A stretch of 22,471 bases of DNA, taken from the NCBI GenBank assembly GCA_036897625.1, contig JAYMTA010001003.1:1-22471 (forward strand). Reading direction: 5' to 3'. Positions 11,651 to 21,373 of this stretch are shown piece by piece (the first letter of the stretch is position 1; each line of letters starts with the position of its first letter). This stretch comes from Pelargonium cotyledonis. Its lineage: Eukaryota; Streptophyta; Magnoliopsida; Geraniales; Geraniaceae. Under the pieces are notes generated by a model, which had not been told where the DNA came from, did not search any database, and saw only the letters and a list, made by a program, of their open reading frames with translations. The position numbers and the translations under genes were made by a program.

Positions 11651-11724
11651 TCACCAATCTTCGCCTAGATCACTCATTACAGAATAAACTTCCAACAACC
11701 GCAAAACAAAGGCATCAAGTCCAT
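11651..11724 (-). promoter_or_regulatory. Two chained upstream ORFs in the bZIP leader
   Basis: On the minus strand, uORF1 (11724-11677) codes for 15 residues and ends in TAA. That stop overlaps the ATG of uORF2 (11677-11651, 8 residues, MSDLGEDW) in the string TAATG. The uORF2 stop TGA is immediately followed by the main ATG at 11650. They lie in the mRNA if the leader intron uses the acceptor CCTTTTTCAG|ATAT at 11784. They would be expected to lower translation from ATG 11650 and favour reinitiation. The layout is directly seen; the effect is inferred. Confidence 0.55.
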
Positions 11725-11783
11725 AAAACAGGCCAAAAATCTAACTCAATTCAAACTGCAACCTCAGCCAGGAAATCAGATAT

Positions 11784-12895
11784 CTGAAAAAGGAATGACC
11801 AACAATCCATGACAATCTCAACAACAACAAAAAAATGAATAAGCATCCATTTACCTCATAAAAGGGAACAAATGGAAAAATAATTATATCAAATGAACTT
11901 GAGAAATGCATCACTAACCCAAGTAATTTCAGGAGTAAAAAACGGAAATTAACCACAACCATTGATCAAAACATGCATGCATACATGTGTATGAGTGTAT
12001 CATAAATATCTAGAAATGCACAAGGTTTCATGATCCCCTTTAACTACTTTTTCTCCCTTAAATACCGCAATCAGATGTGACAAATGAATGAATAGCTTAA
12101 AAATGAAAACTGGTCATAAGTTTTTACCTTAGAACCCTAAATGAAAAAGACACCCTTTCTTCATCATTTGAAGATGGTAAACAGATAACCAAACCCTAGA
12201 ACAGACTGATCAAAATTAAAAACTCAAACCTAAATCCAAACCTAAATTTACCCAATTTAACAATCACTCAACACAGTCCATCACCATCCAAATGATTCCA
12301 AAACAGACTGTATACTCTACGGATACAATTACTCAAAACTAAGTCTAAGAAAAGGTAAAACAATTTCAATCTCCTGCATGCACATGCAAAGGGCAGAACT
12401 TTACCACCCCCACAGGCCAAATGCTTCTGAAACCCTAAACCCACGACGCAAAACTACCAACAAACCCAGAAAATGCCCATAAAATACAATTTTCCAGCTT
12501 AAATTCCCTTCGAAATTAGAAAATAATAATAAATGAAAGAAGCCCATTTCCCTAGAAATAGAAAGAAAATAATCCGATGGATAACAGTGCATTCCATTGC
12601 CCAAAGATCAAACTGAACACCATTTTGAAAATTTCCCAGCCATCAGAGCTCAGAACAAACCAAGGACTAAAACAAGTCTCTGCATGCAACAAAGGCAGTG
12701 ACTGATGTGGCCCAGAAAAAGAAATTGGAAACGAAGAACAGAGTGAAAATCAAAACCCATTTCACAGAATGATGAAATCAACCCAAATGCAAGTCCAAAA
12801 TGAATTTTTTTTCTGAAACCATAAACATGAAAACAGAGTGTCTATTCAGTGAAAATGAACAAAAAGACGAGACAGAGAGAGGAATCAGTACTCAC
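11784..12895 (-). other. Probable 5' UTR intron of the bZIP gene
   Basis: A good donor CGAAA|GTGAGTAC at 12896/12895 and a pyrimidine-rich acceptor CATTCCTTTTTCAG at 11784 would give a 1112-base leader intron. The first exon would then lie at about 12896-12980, after the TATA box. Another acceptor, GTGCATGCAG near 12374, is possible. No protein-like frame occurs inside. Confidence 0.5.
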
Positions 12896-13004
12896 TTTCG
12901 AGATGGAGACTCCGATCTGAAGCTGGAGGGATGATCAGCGAAGGTTTAGCCTGAGAGATTGCAATCTGATTGTAGCGAAAGAGAAGGATTAAAAAGCTTG
13001 TGAA

Positions 13005-13010
13005 TTTATA
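13005..13010 (-). promoter_or_regulatory. TATA box of the bZIP gene
   Basis: On the minus strand the sequence reads AACTATAAATTCAC. It lies about 110 bases upstream of the leader-intron donor, which places the transcription start near 12975. Confidence 0.55.
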
Positions 13011-13186
13011 GTTACAGAGAGAAATGGAAGAAAGGGCAGGTTAGAGAGAGAATACAACTCCAAATCCAAATTACTCTCATTTTTAATACATAAAACAAAA
13101 TTTTAATTGGCCAATTTTAATTTCGTTTTCAATTGTTATTGGTGGTGTTTCAGTGTGCGCGGATTCACATATTATACTCGTGGATT

Positions 13187-13207
13187 GTGGGCCCACATAT
13201 GACACGT
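13187..13207 (-). promoter_or_regulatory. TCP palindrome and ABRE upstream of the bZIP TATA box
   Basis: A perfect 10-bp palindrome GTGGGCCCAC (13187-13196) fits TCP-factor (site II) binding consensus. Five bases further upstream lies ACGTGTC on the minus strand (13201-13207), the standard ABA-response element core bound by group A bZIPs. Both are roughly 180-200 bases upstream of the TATA box. Autoregulation or ABA control is an inference. Confidence 0.45.
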
Positions 13208-13321
13208 TGGCAGGTTGTTCATCAGGCTTCTACTTCTATTCAACTTTTTCTTTTTTCTACTGTCTTACGTTTCACTAATAATATCTTTCTCAATATCTTA
13301 AACTCGAAACATTTTACTTGA

Positions 13322-15070
13322 CGATAATAGTAATTTTCATTCAAATTAACATTTGTTAATGAGGCGTGATATTCTAACTTAACGCACGGATAAGTAATGT
13401 GTAATTATTATAACATGAAAATGAGCACAAAATATAGGACAATATCATATGTTTATTTGTATATTTCTTTTTCATTCTTATATCTATTGATATTTTTCAG
13501 ATAGATGTAAATATAATTTTGGATAACTAAACAAAAATTTTCAATTTAAACATTCACGACAATTAACTATCTTAAACTTTAAAATTTGTTTACTAAAAAA
13601 CATGTTATACCGTTCATATAATCTTCTTCTTTTTTCAAACAATTGTATCTATTTTAATTTGTAAGAAAAAAATCATGTAATTATTTTTAACATGTGATTT
13701 ATAAAAGAGAAGAAGAAGTTTATACCTTATGAAAGAACAAGTCGATGAAACCAAAAGTTCATTTCACCTCCTACTTCATCGAGTTTTGGAAACCTCACCA
13801 CCAAGTGTTTCACCTTCTAGAAAGAGAGGACATTTTTTTTCAAGACACATTTTTATAAACTTATATTTTGTTTTCATTATTTTTGTTACGTCAGGGTCAT
13901 ATCAACATAAATATTTTCAGCCACACAAACGAGTAACGTAAATGTCCTTCCTGATATTTTTACATATAGACTATTGTTTTTGTCGTTATTCCACCACTCA
14001 CTCAATATTGTATTTTCACTCACAACCATAAATTACACATTTTTCAAATTTCTTTTATTATATTTGTCATGTTTCTATTATCTCAATATTCTATTGTTTT
14101 CAACTACAAAAATATGTAACGTTCTACATTTATTAAAAAAATAGGGAATATATATATATATCATTAGCGTCATTAAATATACTACTATTGAAATTATATT
14201 TTTCAGAAAATTGATATCGCTCAATCTTCATTAACTTTTTTATCATGAAAAGAAAGTTAGATTCCCACTTTACGTGGGTTTTTTTTTAATATTTACTAAT
14301 AAAAACTAAAAACTCGCAATTTCGAAAAATAAAAAAACCATGTTTGTTAATTATTCAAGAGATGGGTAAAGGGATTGAACCCGTGTACTATGCACTTAAG
14401 GTCAAGATTTATGTCATGGAATAACAATCATGTTTACGAGGCTTCACAAACTACATTGAGCTCTCTTGGAATGAATACTTAAGACTTGAGAGGACATGAT
14501 AGCCATTTTATGTATACACAATTCTATTATGTAGTCAAAACCAAACAATAAGAGAGTACACACATCTATGACATTTTTCATTTATTTATCAGTTGAGATA
14601 CATAATATGTTTTTTGATTAGCAACGAGACATCATACTCGAAATAACAATATTTCTCACTTCTCAAATAAAGTGTGACCTTAAACTTCATCACACAAATT
14701 TTATCTCATACTGACGACAAATAGACTCAAACTTGAAATTCGAGAGAAAATCTCTAGTGTTTTAACTTCTTAACCCAATATGTCTTGGTTGCACAACATG
14801 ACATGGTCTTATTTTCTTCATCTTCTTCTTCTTTTTTTTTTTGGCTATTTACCTTTCCTTAATGATCTTCCTAAACCATCTCTTATTTTCTTATTTATTT
14901 AGAGTGGATCTACACTTTTTATTTATTTATAACACAATTATTACACTCAAGTTATCATTAAATAACCCAACACAAAAATTTATCTCGGGGATGTCAAGAA
15001 ATTATTTATTGGCGTTCTTCGACGACAATATCAAAGTGTAGACATTTTTTTTCTTATAATTAAGGGTTTT
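13322..15070. other. AT-rich intergenic region
   Basis: About 1.7 kb between the bZIP promoter and the retroelement. It has many homopolymers and a short AT repeat (about 14149-14162). A few stretches around 14350-14790 look like old repeat sequence, but I could not assign them or find ends. Frames at 13729-13941 and 14841-15041 are chance frames with biased composition. Confidence 0.55.
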
Positions 15071-15084
15071 AAGTTGTAAATACA
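15071..15084 (+). repeat. 5' target site duplication of the ORF1-only retroelement
   Basis: AAGTTGTAAATACA, identical to 16658-16671 directly after the poly(A) tail. The first two A may belong to the tail at the 3' copy, so the certain length is 12-14 bp. Confidence 0.8.
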
Positions 15085-16657
15085 TGAAACTACCTGATTG
15101 AATGTGGTCTTTCCCACACTTTGTGTGAGGAGTAGGGTTTCAAAAAATTTCAGCGTTTCAAGGGTAGTGGTCGGCTGATCTGTGATTGAAAGGGTAGCGG
15201 AGAGTAACGGATGAGTGTAGTGAGATTTCGCAGAGAGAGCAGCCAGTCAGTGAGGACAGGGCAGCTAGCGACGGTATTGTTCGACGGAGTTTGAAGAAAG
15301 ACGAGGGGCGTTTTGTCTGTATTAGTGTTGCTCCGTGGCGTTCGTTGCTGATAGTGGTAACCGGCAGTGCGGGGGTTTTCATCAGATAAACAGTTCTTAC
15401 GGTCATGGCATCGGATCTAGAGAAGGGGCTTAAGTTGATGCGTATTGAGGGTGAGGAGGATGGCAGCATGGAGATGGAAATCGGAGTAGAGGTAGAGGGA
15501 TCTGGAGTGAGCCAGAAATGGAGGGTAGTGGGTCGTTTTCTCACCCAAGCGGTGGTCAATTTTGATGCCATGAGACATCAAATGGCATCCGTCTGGAAGC
15601 CAGTGATCCGGATGAGAGTGATGGAGGTTGTAGATGATCGGTTAACGAAAATGGAGCAACACTTCATTTTCGAGTTTTACCATGAAGCGGATGTTAAGAG
15701 GATGGTTGAAGATGGTCTGTGGACCTTCAATCATTGTGTTCTGATCTGCACGATGCTGAAGATGGGTGACATCCCGGCACGGGCTGAACTCCATGATCTC
15801 CGGTTATGGGTGCAACTTCATGATATTCCAGAAGGTTTTCGGACCGAGAGGATGTGCAAAGGATCTAGCGAGTATATTTGGTAAGTTCATTGAGACAAAC
15901 CCTAATAATTTCACTCGCAATAATTCATCTTATCTGCGTATTAGGGTTCTGGTAGATTTGCGCAATCCGATTAAGCGCAGGTGGCGGGTTCAGGCAGGGG
16001 GGGGGCATGGTCATGGTTCATGTTTAAATACGAAAAAAGGCTCCCCAAATTTTTTTTCTATTGCGGAATCATGGGTCACAGTGACCAAGTTCGTAAGGAG
16101 AGGTTGAAGAACCCTAATTAAGGGCCTGAGCGAGCGTATGGGGTTTGGTTAAGGGCGCCGGGGCGTCAGATTAATAGACAAGTGGGGGTCCATTGGCTAC
16201 GGGAGGGGGATGAGATTGAGGACGAGGTGGTTCCTATGGAGGTCAGTAAAACAACCTCGATTGAGTAGGTTGCAGCTTTAGAGGAGACCGATGACTCATG
16301 TTTTATTGATGGCAAGCGTCGTAGGACATTGGAGGACGAAGGTCGGGATGGGAGAGGGACGGGGGAAAAGATGGAGTCTTACCCTTCTGCTGCTTCATAG
16401 ATATTCCTTGGGGACCTGGAATCGCTGTCAATCCGGAGAAATACTAGCAACTCTAGATCTCGTGTTAGGATTTGGAAGTTTTGTCTAGTATTTTGGTTTT
16501 TAGTTTTACCGCTTAAGTCGGGGATGGGATCAACGATGTAGGTATATTGTTTTAGTTCCTAGATCTTTGTCTAGTTTCTTTTGGAAGTTATGATGTTTCT
16601 CATTGTAACTTCTGTTTTGATTGTTCGGAATAATACGAGTATTTTCCTCAAAAAAAA
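15085..16657 (+). mobile_element. Non-LTR retroposed element carrying only a LINE ORF1-like gene
   Basis: The insertion is about 1.57 kb. It is bounded by a 12-14 bp direct repeat (15071-15084 and 16658-16671) and ends in a run of A that merges with the 3' repeat. It starts with a GC-richer leader of about 320 bases, then a damaged DUF4283/zinc-knuckle reading frame (15405-16269), then about 390 bases of 3' sequence ending GAGTATTTTCCTC before the A run. No reverse transcriptase or endonuclease sequence is present. It therefore looks like a non-autonomous LINE derivative that lost ORF2 internally, or a retrocopy of an ORF1-type mRNA. Mobilisation would need enzymes from another element. Confidence 0.85.
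15405..16269 (+). pseudogene. LINE ORF1-like protein, DUF4283 plus degenerate CCHC zinc knuckle
   Basis: ORF1 proteins of this kind are thought to bind nucleic acid in plant LINEs. From ATG 15405, frame A gives the DUF4283 region: GRFLTQAVVNFDAMRHQM, FEFYHEADVKRMVEDG and WTFNHCVLI, then LRLWVQLHDIPEGF. Near 15855 the frame slips by one to ASIFGKFIETNPNNF and YLRIRVLVDLRNPIKRR. It slips back around the nine-G run at 15997-16005 to WSWFMFKYEKRLPKFFFYCG and IMGHSDQVR. This is the zinc knuckle, but with the first Cys replaced by Phe and the last by Arg. A TAA at 16119 interrupts the frame, which continues into AYGVWLRAPGRQ, a conserved tail of the family, and ends with TAG at about 16267. It is non-functional. 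Confidence 0.85.
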
Positions 16658-16671
16658 AAGTTGTAAATACA
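16658..16671 (+). repeat. 3' target site duplication of the ORF1-only retroelement
   Basis: AAGTTGTAAATACA, the second copy of the repeat at 15071-15084. It follows the A run that ends the element. Confidence 0.8.
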
Positions 16672-16789
16672 ATAAAATGTGTCATCATAAGAAAATACGT
16701 ACTTTATTGTGCCAAAAGTAGGTTTTATTTTAGCAAAAAAAAATTAATGAATTTATAATGGTCTAAAATTTCTCAAAACACATTAAATA

Positions 16790-16870
16790 TTCGGGCCCAA
16801 CGTCCAAATTTATACTGGACCATTATGCAACCAATCAATTGATCTAATGGGCCTTCGAAAAGCCCAAAAT
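16790..16870 (+). promoter_or_regulatory. Site II-rich proximal promoter of the SUN gene
   Basis: GGGCCCAA (16793-16800), TGGGCC (16848-16853) and AGCCCAAA (from 16861) are site II-type (TCP/GGCCCA) elements often found upstream of housekeeping and cell-division genes. A CT microsatellite (about 16945-16980) follows in the likely leader. There is no clear TATA box apart from TTTATACT at about 16809. A short uORF, ATG TAC TAG, lies at about 17069. Confidence 0.45.
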
Positions 16871-17203
16871 TGATTCATTGCAAAGCAACTGCAAATTCAA
16901 AACGCAGAAGCGCTCGAAACGTCGCGTCGCTTTATCGTCCACGCACCTCTCTCTCACTCACTCTCTCTCTCACTCACTCTGCAAATCAAATCTCTCTCCT
17001 CTGTTTCCGATCTGTTCGGCTCTCCAATCTTGTTTGATTTTTTTTCATTTTTCATTTTGAAAATTTGTATGTACTAGTCCTCCATAGGGTTCCAATTTCG
17101 TGCAATTTCTTCCTTTTTTTTTTCTTGAATTTCTAGGGTTTCCATCGTCTTGGGCGTTTCGATTCACATTTTTTGAATCTTTGGGGGGTGTTGTGCGAAT
17201 CCA

Positions 17204-20200
17204 ATGTCGGCTTAGGCTCTTTCAGTTACGGCGAACCCAGCCGCGGCGGCGAGGAGGAGGCCGGCGGTGGTGGTCGGAGAGAAGAAGTCAAACAATTTAG
17301 AAGTCTTGGTGACACACGAATCTCATCACCACCACGGAAGCGCCGGCATCGGCGGAGGAGACGGTAAGGTCGTTTCGGGTGGTACTGAGAAGGAACTGAG
17401 CCACCACTCCATTCGGGGAGAGGCGGGTCTCGAGAGGTCGTCGAAGGATTTGATGCAAGTGAAGAAGGCCAGCTCCACCGTGTCCCCTCGGCGGTCCAGG
17501 AAGGTCGTTGCGAAACCAGAGAAGCCTTGGTGGCTCACCTTGCTCAGTATTTTCACCAAGAATTTTGTGCTCATGTTGGTGCTTATAGGGTTGTTTCAGT
17601 TGATTAGAAAGTTAGCTTTCACGTCCGGCGACGGCATGGTGGGCTCGCCGTTGGGGATTTCTGAGTTCGAGGGGCGGATAGCGGAAGTGGAGGCGCTGAT
17701 GAAGACGACGGCCTCGATGATGCAGGTGCAGGTAGATGTCGTGGACCGCAAGATTGTGCAAGTAGTTGGAGGGTTGAGTAAAGAAGTGAACAAGAAGATT
17801 GAGGACCGAGCTTTGGTTTTGGAGGGTGGATTGAAGAAATTGGAATCGAGGACTGATGGATTGGAAAAATCATTGGGGGAACTGAGTGCTGCTACTTTAA
17901 TGACAAAGGAAGAATTTGAGAAGGTTTATGATGAACTGGTAAAGAGCAGCCAAAGTGGTGGAAGTGATGTAAATTTGGATGATTTGAGAGCATATGCTAG
18001 AGATGTGGTTCAGAAGGAGATTGAGAAGCATGCCGCGGATGGGCTGGGGAGAGTGGATTATGCACTTGGTGCGAGCGGGGCTGCTGTTGTTGGGCACTCG
18101 GAACCCTTCCTAGCTGGGAAAGGAGGCAGTTGGTTTCCAATAAATAGTCGCAATGGAGTTCATAGCAATGCTGTGAAGATGTTGCAACCCAGTTTTGGGG
18201 AGCCAGGTCAGTGCTTTGCACTGAAAGGGAGCAGTGGATTTGTTCAGATTAAGCTGCGGACAGCTATTATTCCAGAGGCTATCACATTGGAACATGTTGC
18301 TAAGGTGATGTTTCTTCTATTTACACTTTTCTTTCCATTATCTGCATTGAGTTCAGTAGTCACCATGCTCTCTTTGTAGCATCTTAATAGCATACAGTAC
18401 TATTGCTGATTGTAGAATGTTTTGTTTGAAAATAAAAATAAAAAATCTGTAGGACCTTATGAATATAACTGTTTAAGTGTTGTAGTATACAGCATGGTAT
18501 TGACTGGCTCCAATGGTAAAATATATGTCCTTTAAGAGTTTGGTTCTATCCACAAATATTTGACACTTCGATTCCAAGCATTGGTTTTAGCTTGTATGAA
18601 ATCATTATGTAGATTGTCTTTCACTAAATTATTGTTTTTTTTTCCTGTGTTCAGTAAGAAGTCATTTAAATTTGGTTGCATATGATGTCTTATGGATTTT
18701 CTTTATAATCTATACGTCTACATAACTGGTGGCAGTTTGAGATTTGCTCTATTTTAGCAGTATTTTCAATTACTATTTAGATAGCAAGTCTTAATTAGGA
18801 AATGTTTTAAATTTCAGAAGAAATCGTGATTAGATTTGAAATATGCTTGTTGTGTGCTTTAAGGGCTGAAGTTGTTGGATAATTCTATGATTAGAGTGTC
18901 AAAATGATGTACGGTGAAGATTATACATGGGTGTCATGGCGAGAGTTTTTGAAAATATAACCAATAGAACTATCTTCTAGGCAAATTACAAGAGTGTTCA
19001 TCTTTTCTAAGTATCTTTGTTTGTGGTGGTGATAATTGTAAAATTTGAGAATTCCCATGTTTGACCCACTCATCAGACATACGGCTTGAGCTTTTGAAGC
19101 CTTTTTGGGGGTTAATTTTTCTACTTATTCTTATGTATCAATTGAATCTAATTTTTCTAGTCTGGTGAAATTTAGAATTTAAGATTTTTATGTAAGGTCA
19201 GTTTTTTATTTATCAAAACACTTATGATGAATCAAATCTCAAAATGAAGAATGACTAGAATCTCTGAAATACGAACTGTGCATTGTTCTTAACTTTTCAA
19301 CTATGCACAAGGGATGGGGCTAGCATTATAAGAACTTCTTGATTGATTATTATCTTATTGAATTTTGGATCTCACTTTGTATCCTCTAAAGTGAATGCTG
19401 TTAATTCATAATGACATTGTGTACTTCATTAGGACCTCAATAGATATGATTGTGGTGACATGGGATAGAATCACTACTGCATGATCAAGAATAACATCTA
19501 GTTCTTCATTAGGACCTATATGTCACCAAAAACAACTACAACCCAGTCAGTCTAGCAACCAGGACAGACCCTCCATAGCTACTCCCAACATTGTCAACTC
19601 CAAAAACTTGTATTAAAACCTGGCCAAACTTCCTATATCGTTGCTTTTTGCCTCGAAAAGCCTTCTCCATCAACTCCATATACACTTCTTGACTGTTCTT
19701 GTTAGTAGGGAAACGTCTTGAAATCCATAACCAGTATATTTAATTATGGCAGCTTGGGATAATCAGGGGATATATCTGAATTTTCCACATGCATGATATT
19801 TGCATGTATATGTGGATTAGGTTTTGTCAAATGCTTTGAGAAAATAAAATTATCAAAGGGTTTTTTTTGTTGGATGTATCTTGGTAAGTTGATATCAATT
19901 TGTTTTTCCTTTTAGATATAATAACCAAGCTCTGGGTTTATGGTGTGATTTGTAATAATACAGGTTTTAGGTTTTGTAAACTTGAGGTGTTAGAAGCCTT
20001 GATACTGACCAAGGGGAGGTTGTTTCTAGTTAAGACAGTGTGTCCAGTGGTGTGGGTTTGTGTGGGTGTACTTATGGAGACTACATATCCTTATTGTGGT
20101 TTGTTCATAAGCTTAAACTTGTCTGGTGGAATACAATCTATATACTATTCTTTAAGACTTGAGTAATTGGTGTTGCTGACCTGCTGGAAGCAAACTTTGC

Positions 20201-20861
20201 AATGGTAGTAGTATTAACGGTGCTGGGGCATGTATTGAGGTGTACAGCTTTGTAGTGCTGTAGGCTGTATAGTGAGCTGAAAAGGGACATAATTTAGTGG
20301 GTGGCAGGTTTTTTCTACATACATGTCTTCTTGGGAAGTGGTGGTGATTGGGTAGTGCCTAGTTCTCTCCTTGCCTTTTTGTAGTTATTTTTATTCTAAA
20401 CCATCTACAATAGTGCTTTGCCTTTCTTCCATCTAAAAATTCACTGCATTTAGGATAAAATGTAGAACCCATAATTCATAGTATTTGGTTGCACGTGAGC
20501 ACTGAGCCAATATTCTTCTTCATCGATTTACTCAAAATTTGTCTGCTACCTTGCTTTACAGAGTGTTGCATACGATAGGTCAAGCGCCCCCAAAGACTGC
20601 CGGATCTCTGGATGGCTGGGAAGTGATACTGAATTTGAGAATGTGAAAATGTTCCTGTTGACAGAGTTCAGTTACGATCTTGAGAAGACCAACGCCCAGA
20701 CCATGAACGTGTTGGAATCAGCCGGATCTGCCATTATCGACACAGTGAGGTTGGACTTCACCTCCAACCATGGAAGCCCGTCTCACACGTGCATCTATCG
20801 ATTGAGGGTTCATGGTCGAGAACCTGAATCAGTTTCACTGGTGACAGCCAAGTCTGTATAA
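17204..20861 (+). CDS. SUN1: SUN-domain nuclear envelope protein (SUN1/SUN2 type) with TAG at codon 4
   Basis: Inner nuclear membrane half of the LINC complex. The SUN domain binds WIP/KASH partners in the perinuclear space, affecting nuclear shape and meiotic chromosome movement. Exons are 17204-18304 and 20562-20861 (phase 0, donor GCTAAG|GTGATG, acceptor GCTTTACAG|AGTG), giving 466 codons, normal length. Features are an N-terminal basic part (RRRP, SPRRSRK), one membrane segment ([12 protein letters not shown], codons about 120-132), a coiled coil (about 155-235) and a SUN domain from about 290 to the end ([53 protein letters not shown]). The family usually starts MSAS...RRRP. Here ATG 17204 reads MSA-TAG and then continues in frame as ALSVTANP, so a stop replaces codon 4. 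The next ATG of any frame is in frame at 17453 and would give a 383-aa protein keeping the membrane segment, coiled coil and SUN domain. SUN1 versus SUN2 is not resolved. Confidence 0.88.
18305..20561 (+). other. Intron of the SUN gene
   Basis: A 2257-base intron inside the SUN domain coding region, AT-rich and mostly featureless. The exceptions are a GC-richer patch at about 19420-19740 with an antisense open frame and a 14-bp direct repeat, both listed separately. The plus-strand frame at 19900-20166 is T/G-rich intron sequence without recognisable content. Confidence 0.8.
19536..19739 (-). pseudogene. Unrecognised antisense coding-like remnant in the SUN intron
   Basis: On the minus strand a 67-codon frame runs from a TAA-bounded start to TAG at 19538-19536. 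It includes [20 protein letters not shown], then [15 protein letters not shown] and [13 protein letters not shown]. The composition is protein-like (charged helix then hydrophobic strands) and GC is higher than in the surrounding intron. I do not recognise the family. It has no ATG near its beginning, so it is at most a fragment, perhaps of an inserted element. Chance is not excluded. Confidence 0.3.
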
Positions 20862-21356
20862 AGAAGGTAGGGTAAAATTGTTGCTCCTACATTCACTCAA
20901 AATTGGTGTTCTTGTACTTATCTAGTTAGTTCTCTACCTTTTTTTTTGTTCTCCAGATGATATAATTGAGACAGAAGTTGAAGCTGTGTATTTTTTATTG
21001 AATCTGTGATCAATGTGAAACTAGAAGTGAAGCTGTTTTTGAGAAGATTTGACCTGTGATTGTTTGTAATATTTTAGTATATGGTTGTTCGCTGAAGTTG
21101 CTCTAAAGAATTCATTAATAATTTGACTGAGCAAAATCACATGTGTTTTAATATATATTTGCCATTGTCAAATCTGAAAATATCTTATTTCTTCATTTTT
21201 CAATGGGTGGTGGTGGGATCAACTTTTTATTGTTTAATTCAATGATTTATTAAAAATGGTCATTTCGCTGTAAGTGAATTACAGATGATTGGCTTATTTT
21301 AGCTAAAAATAACCAACTTAGCTGGAGCTTAAGGGCCACGTTAACAATATCCAAAT
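20862..21356 (+). other. 3' UTR and downstream flank of the SUN gene
   Basis: T-rich sequence after the SUN stop codon, ending the transcript probably within 200-300 bases; I see no single decisive poly(A) signal. An imperfect palindrome TGGCTTATTTTAGCT/AAAAATAACCA lies near 21291. No gene is seen. Confidence 0.5.
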
Positions 21357-21373
21357 TTTGTGGATAATAATAT
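21357..21373 (-). repeat. Target site duplication next to the poly(A) end of the minus-strand retrocopy
   Basis: TTTGTGGATAATAATAT, identical over 17 bp to 22249-22265. The plus strand continues directly into a T run, which is the poly(A) tail of a minus-strand insertion. Confidence 0.8.

Noticed and set aside
14262..14290. CCCACTTTACGTGGG hairpin followed by a T run, like a bacterial terminator
   Set aside because: This is plant nuclear DNA and such small hairpins next to T runs are expected by chance in AT-rich sequence.
14361..14420. tRNA-like stretch GGGATTGAACCCGTG, possible antisense T-arm or SINE
   Set aside because: No matching acceptor, D or anticodon stems, no A/B box pair at the right spacing, and no poly(A) or flanking repeat.
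15158..15571. 137-codon minus-strand frame over the retroelement
   Set aside because: It is antisense to the DUF4283 reading frame and leader and has no recognisable domain; it is a shadow of the GC-richer element.
17267..17457. SUN protein start at 17267
   Set aside because: The codon there is GTG, not ATG, and it lies inside the conserved N-terminal coding frame that begins at ATG 17204. The next true ATG is at 17453.
17326..18295. Several minus-strand frames opposite SUN exon 1
   Set aside because: They are mirror frames of the GC-rich SUN coding exon with no domain content of their own.
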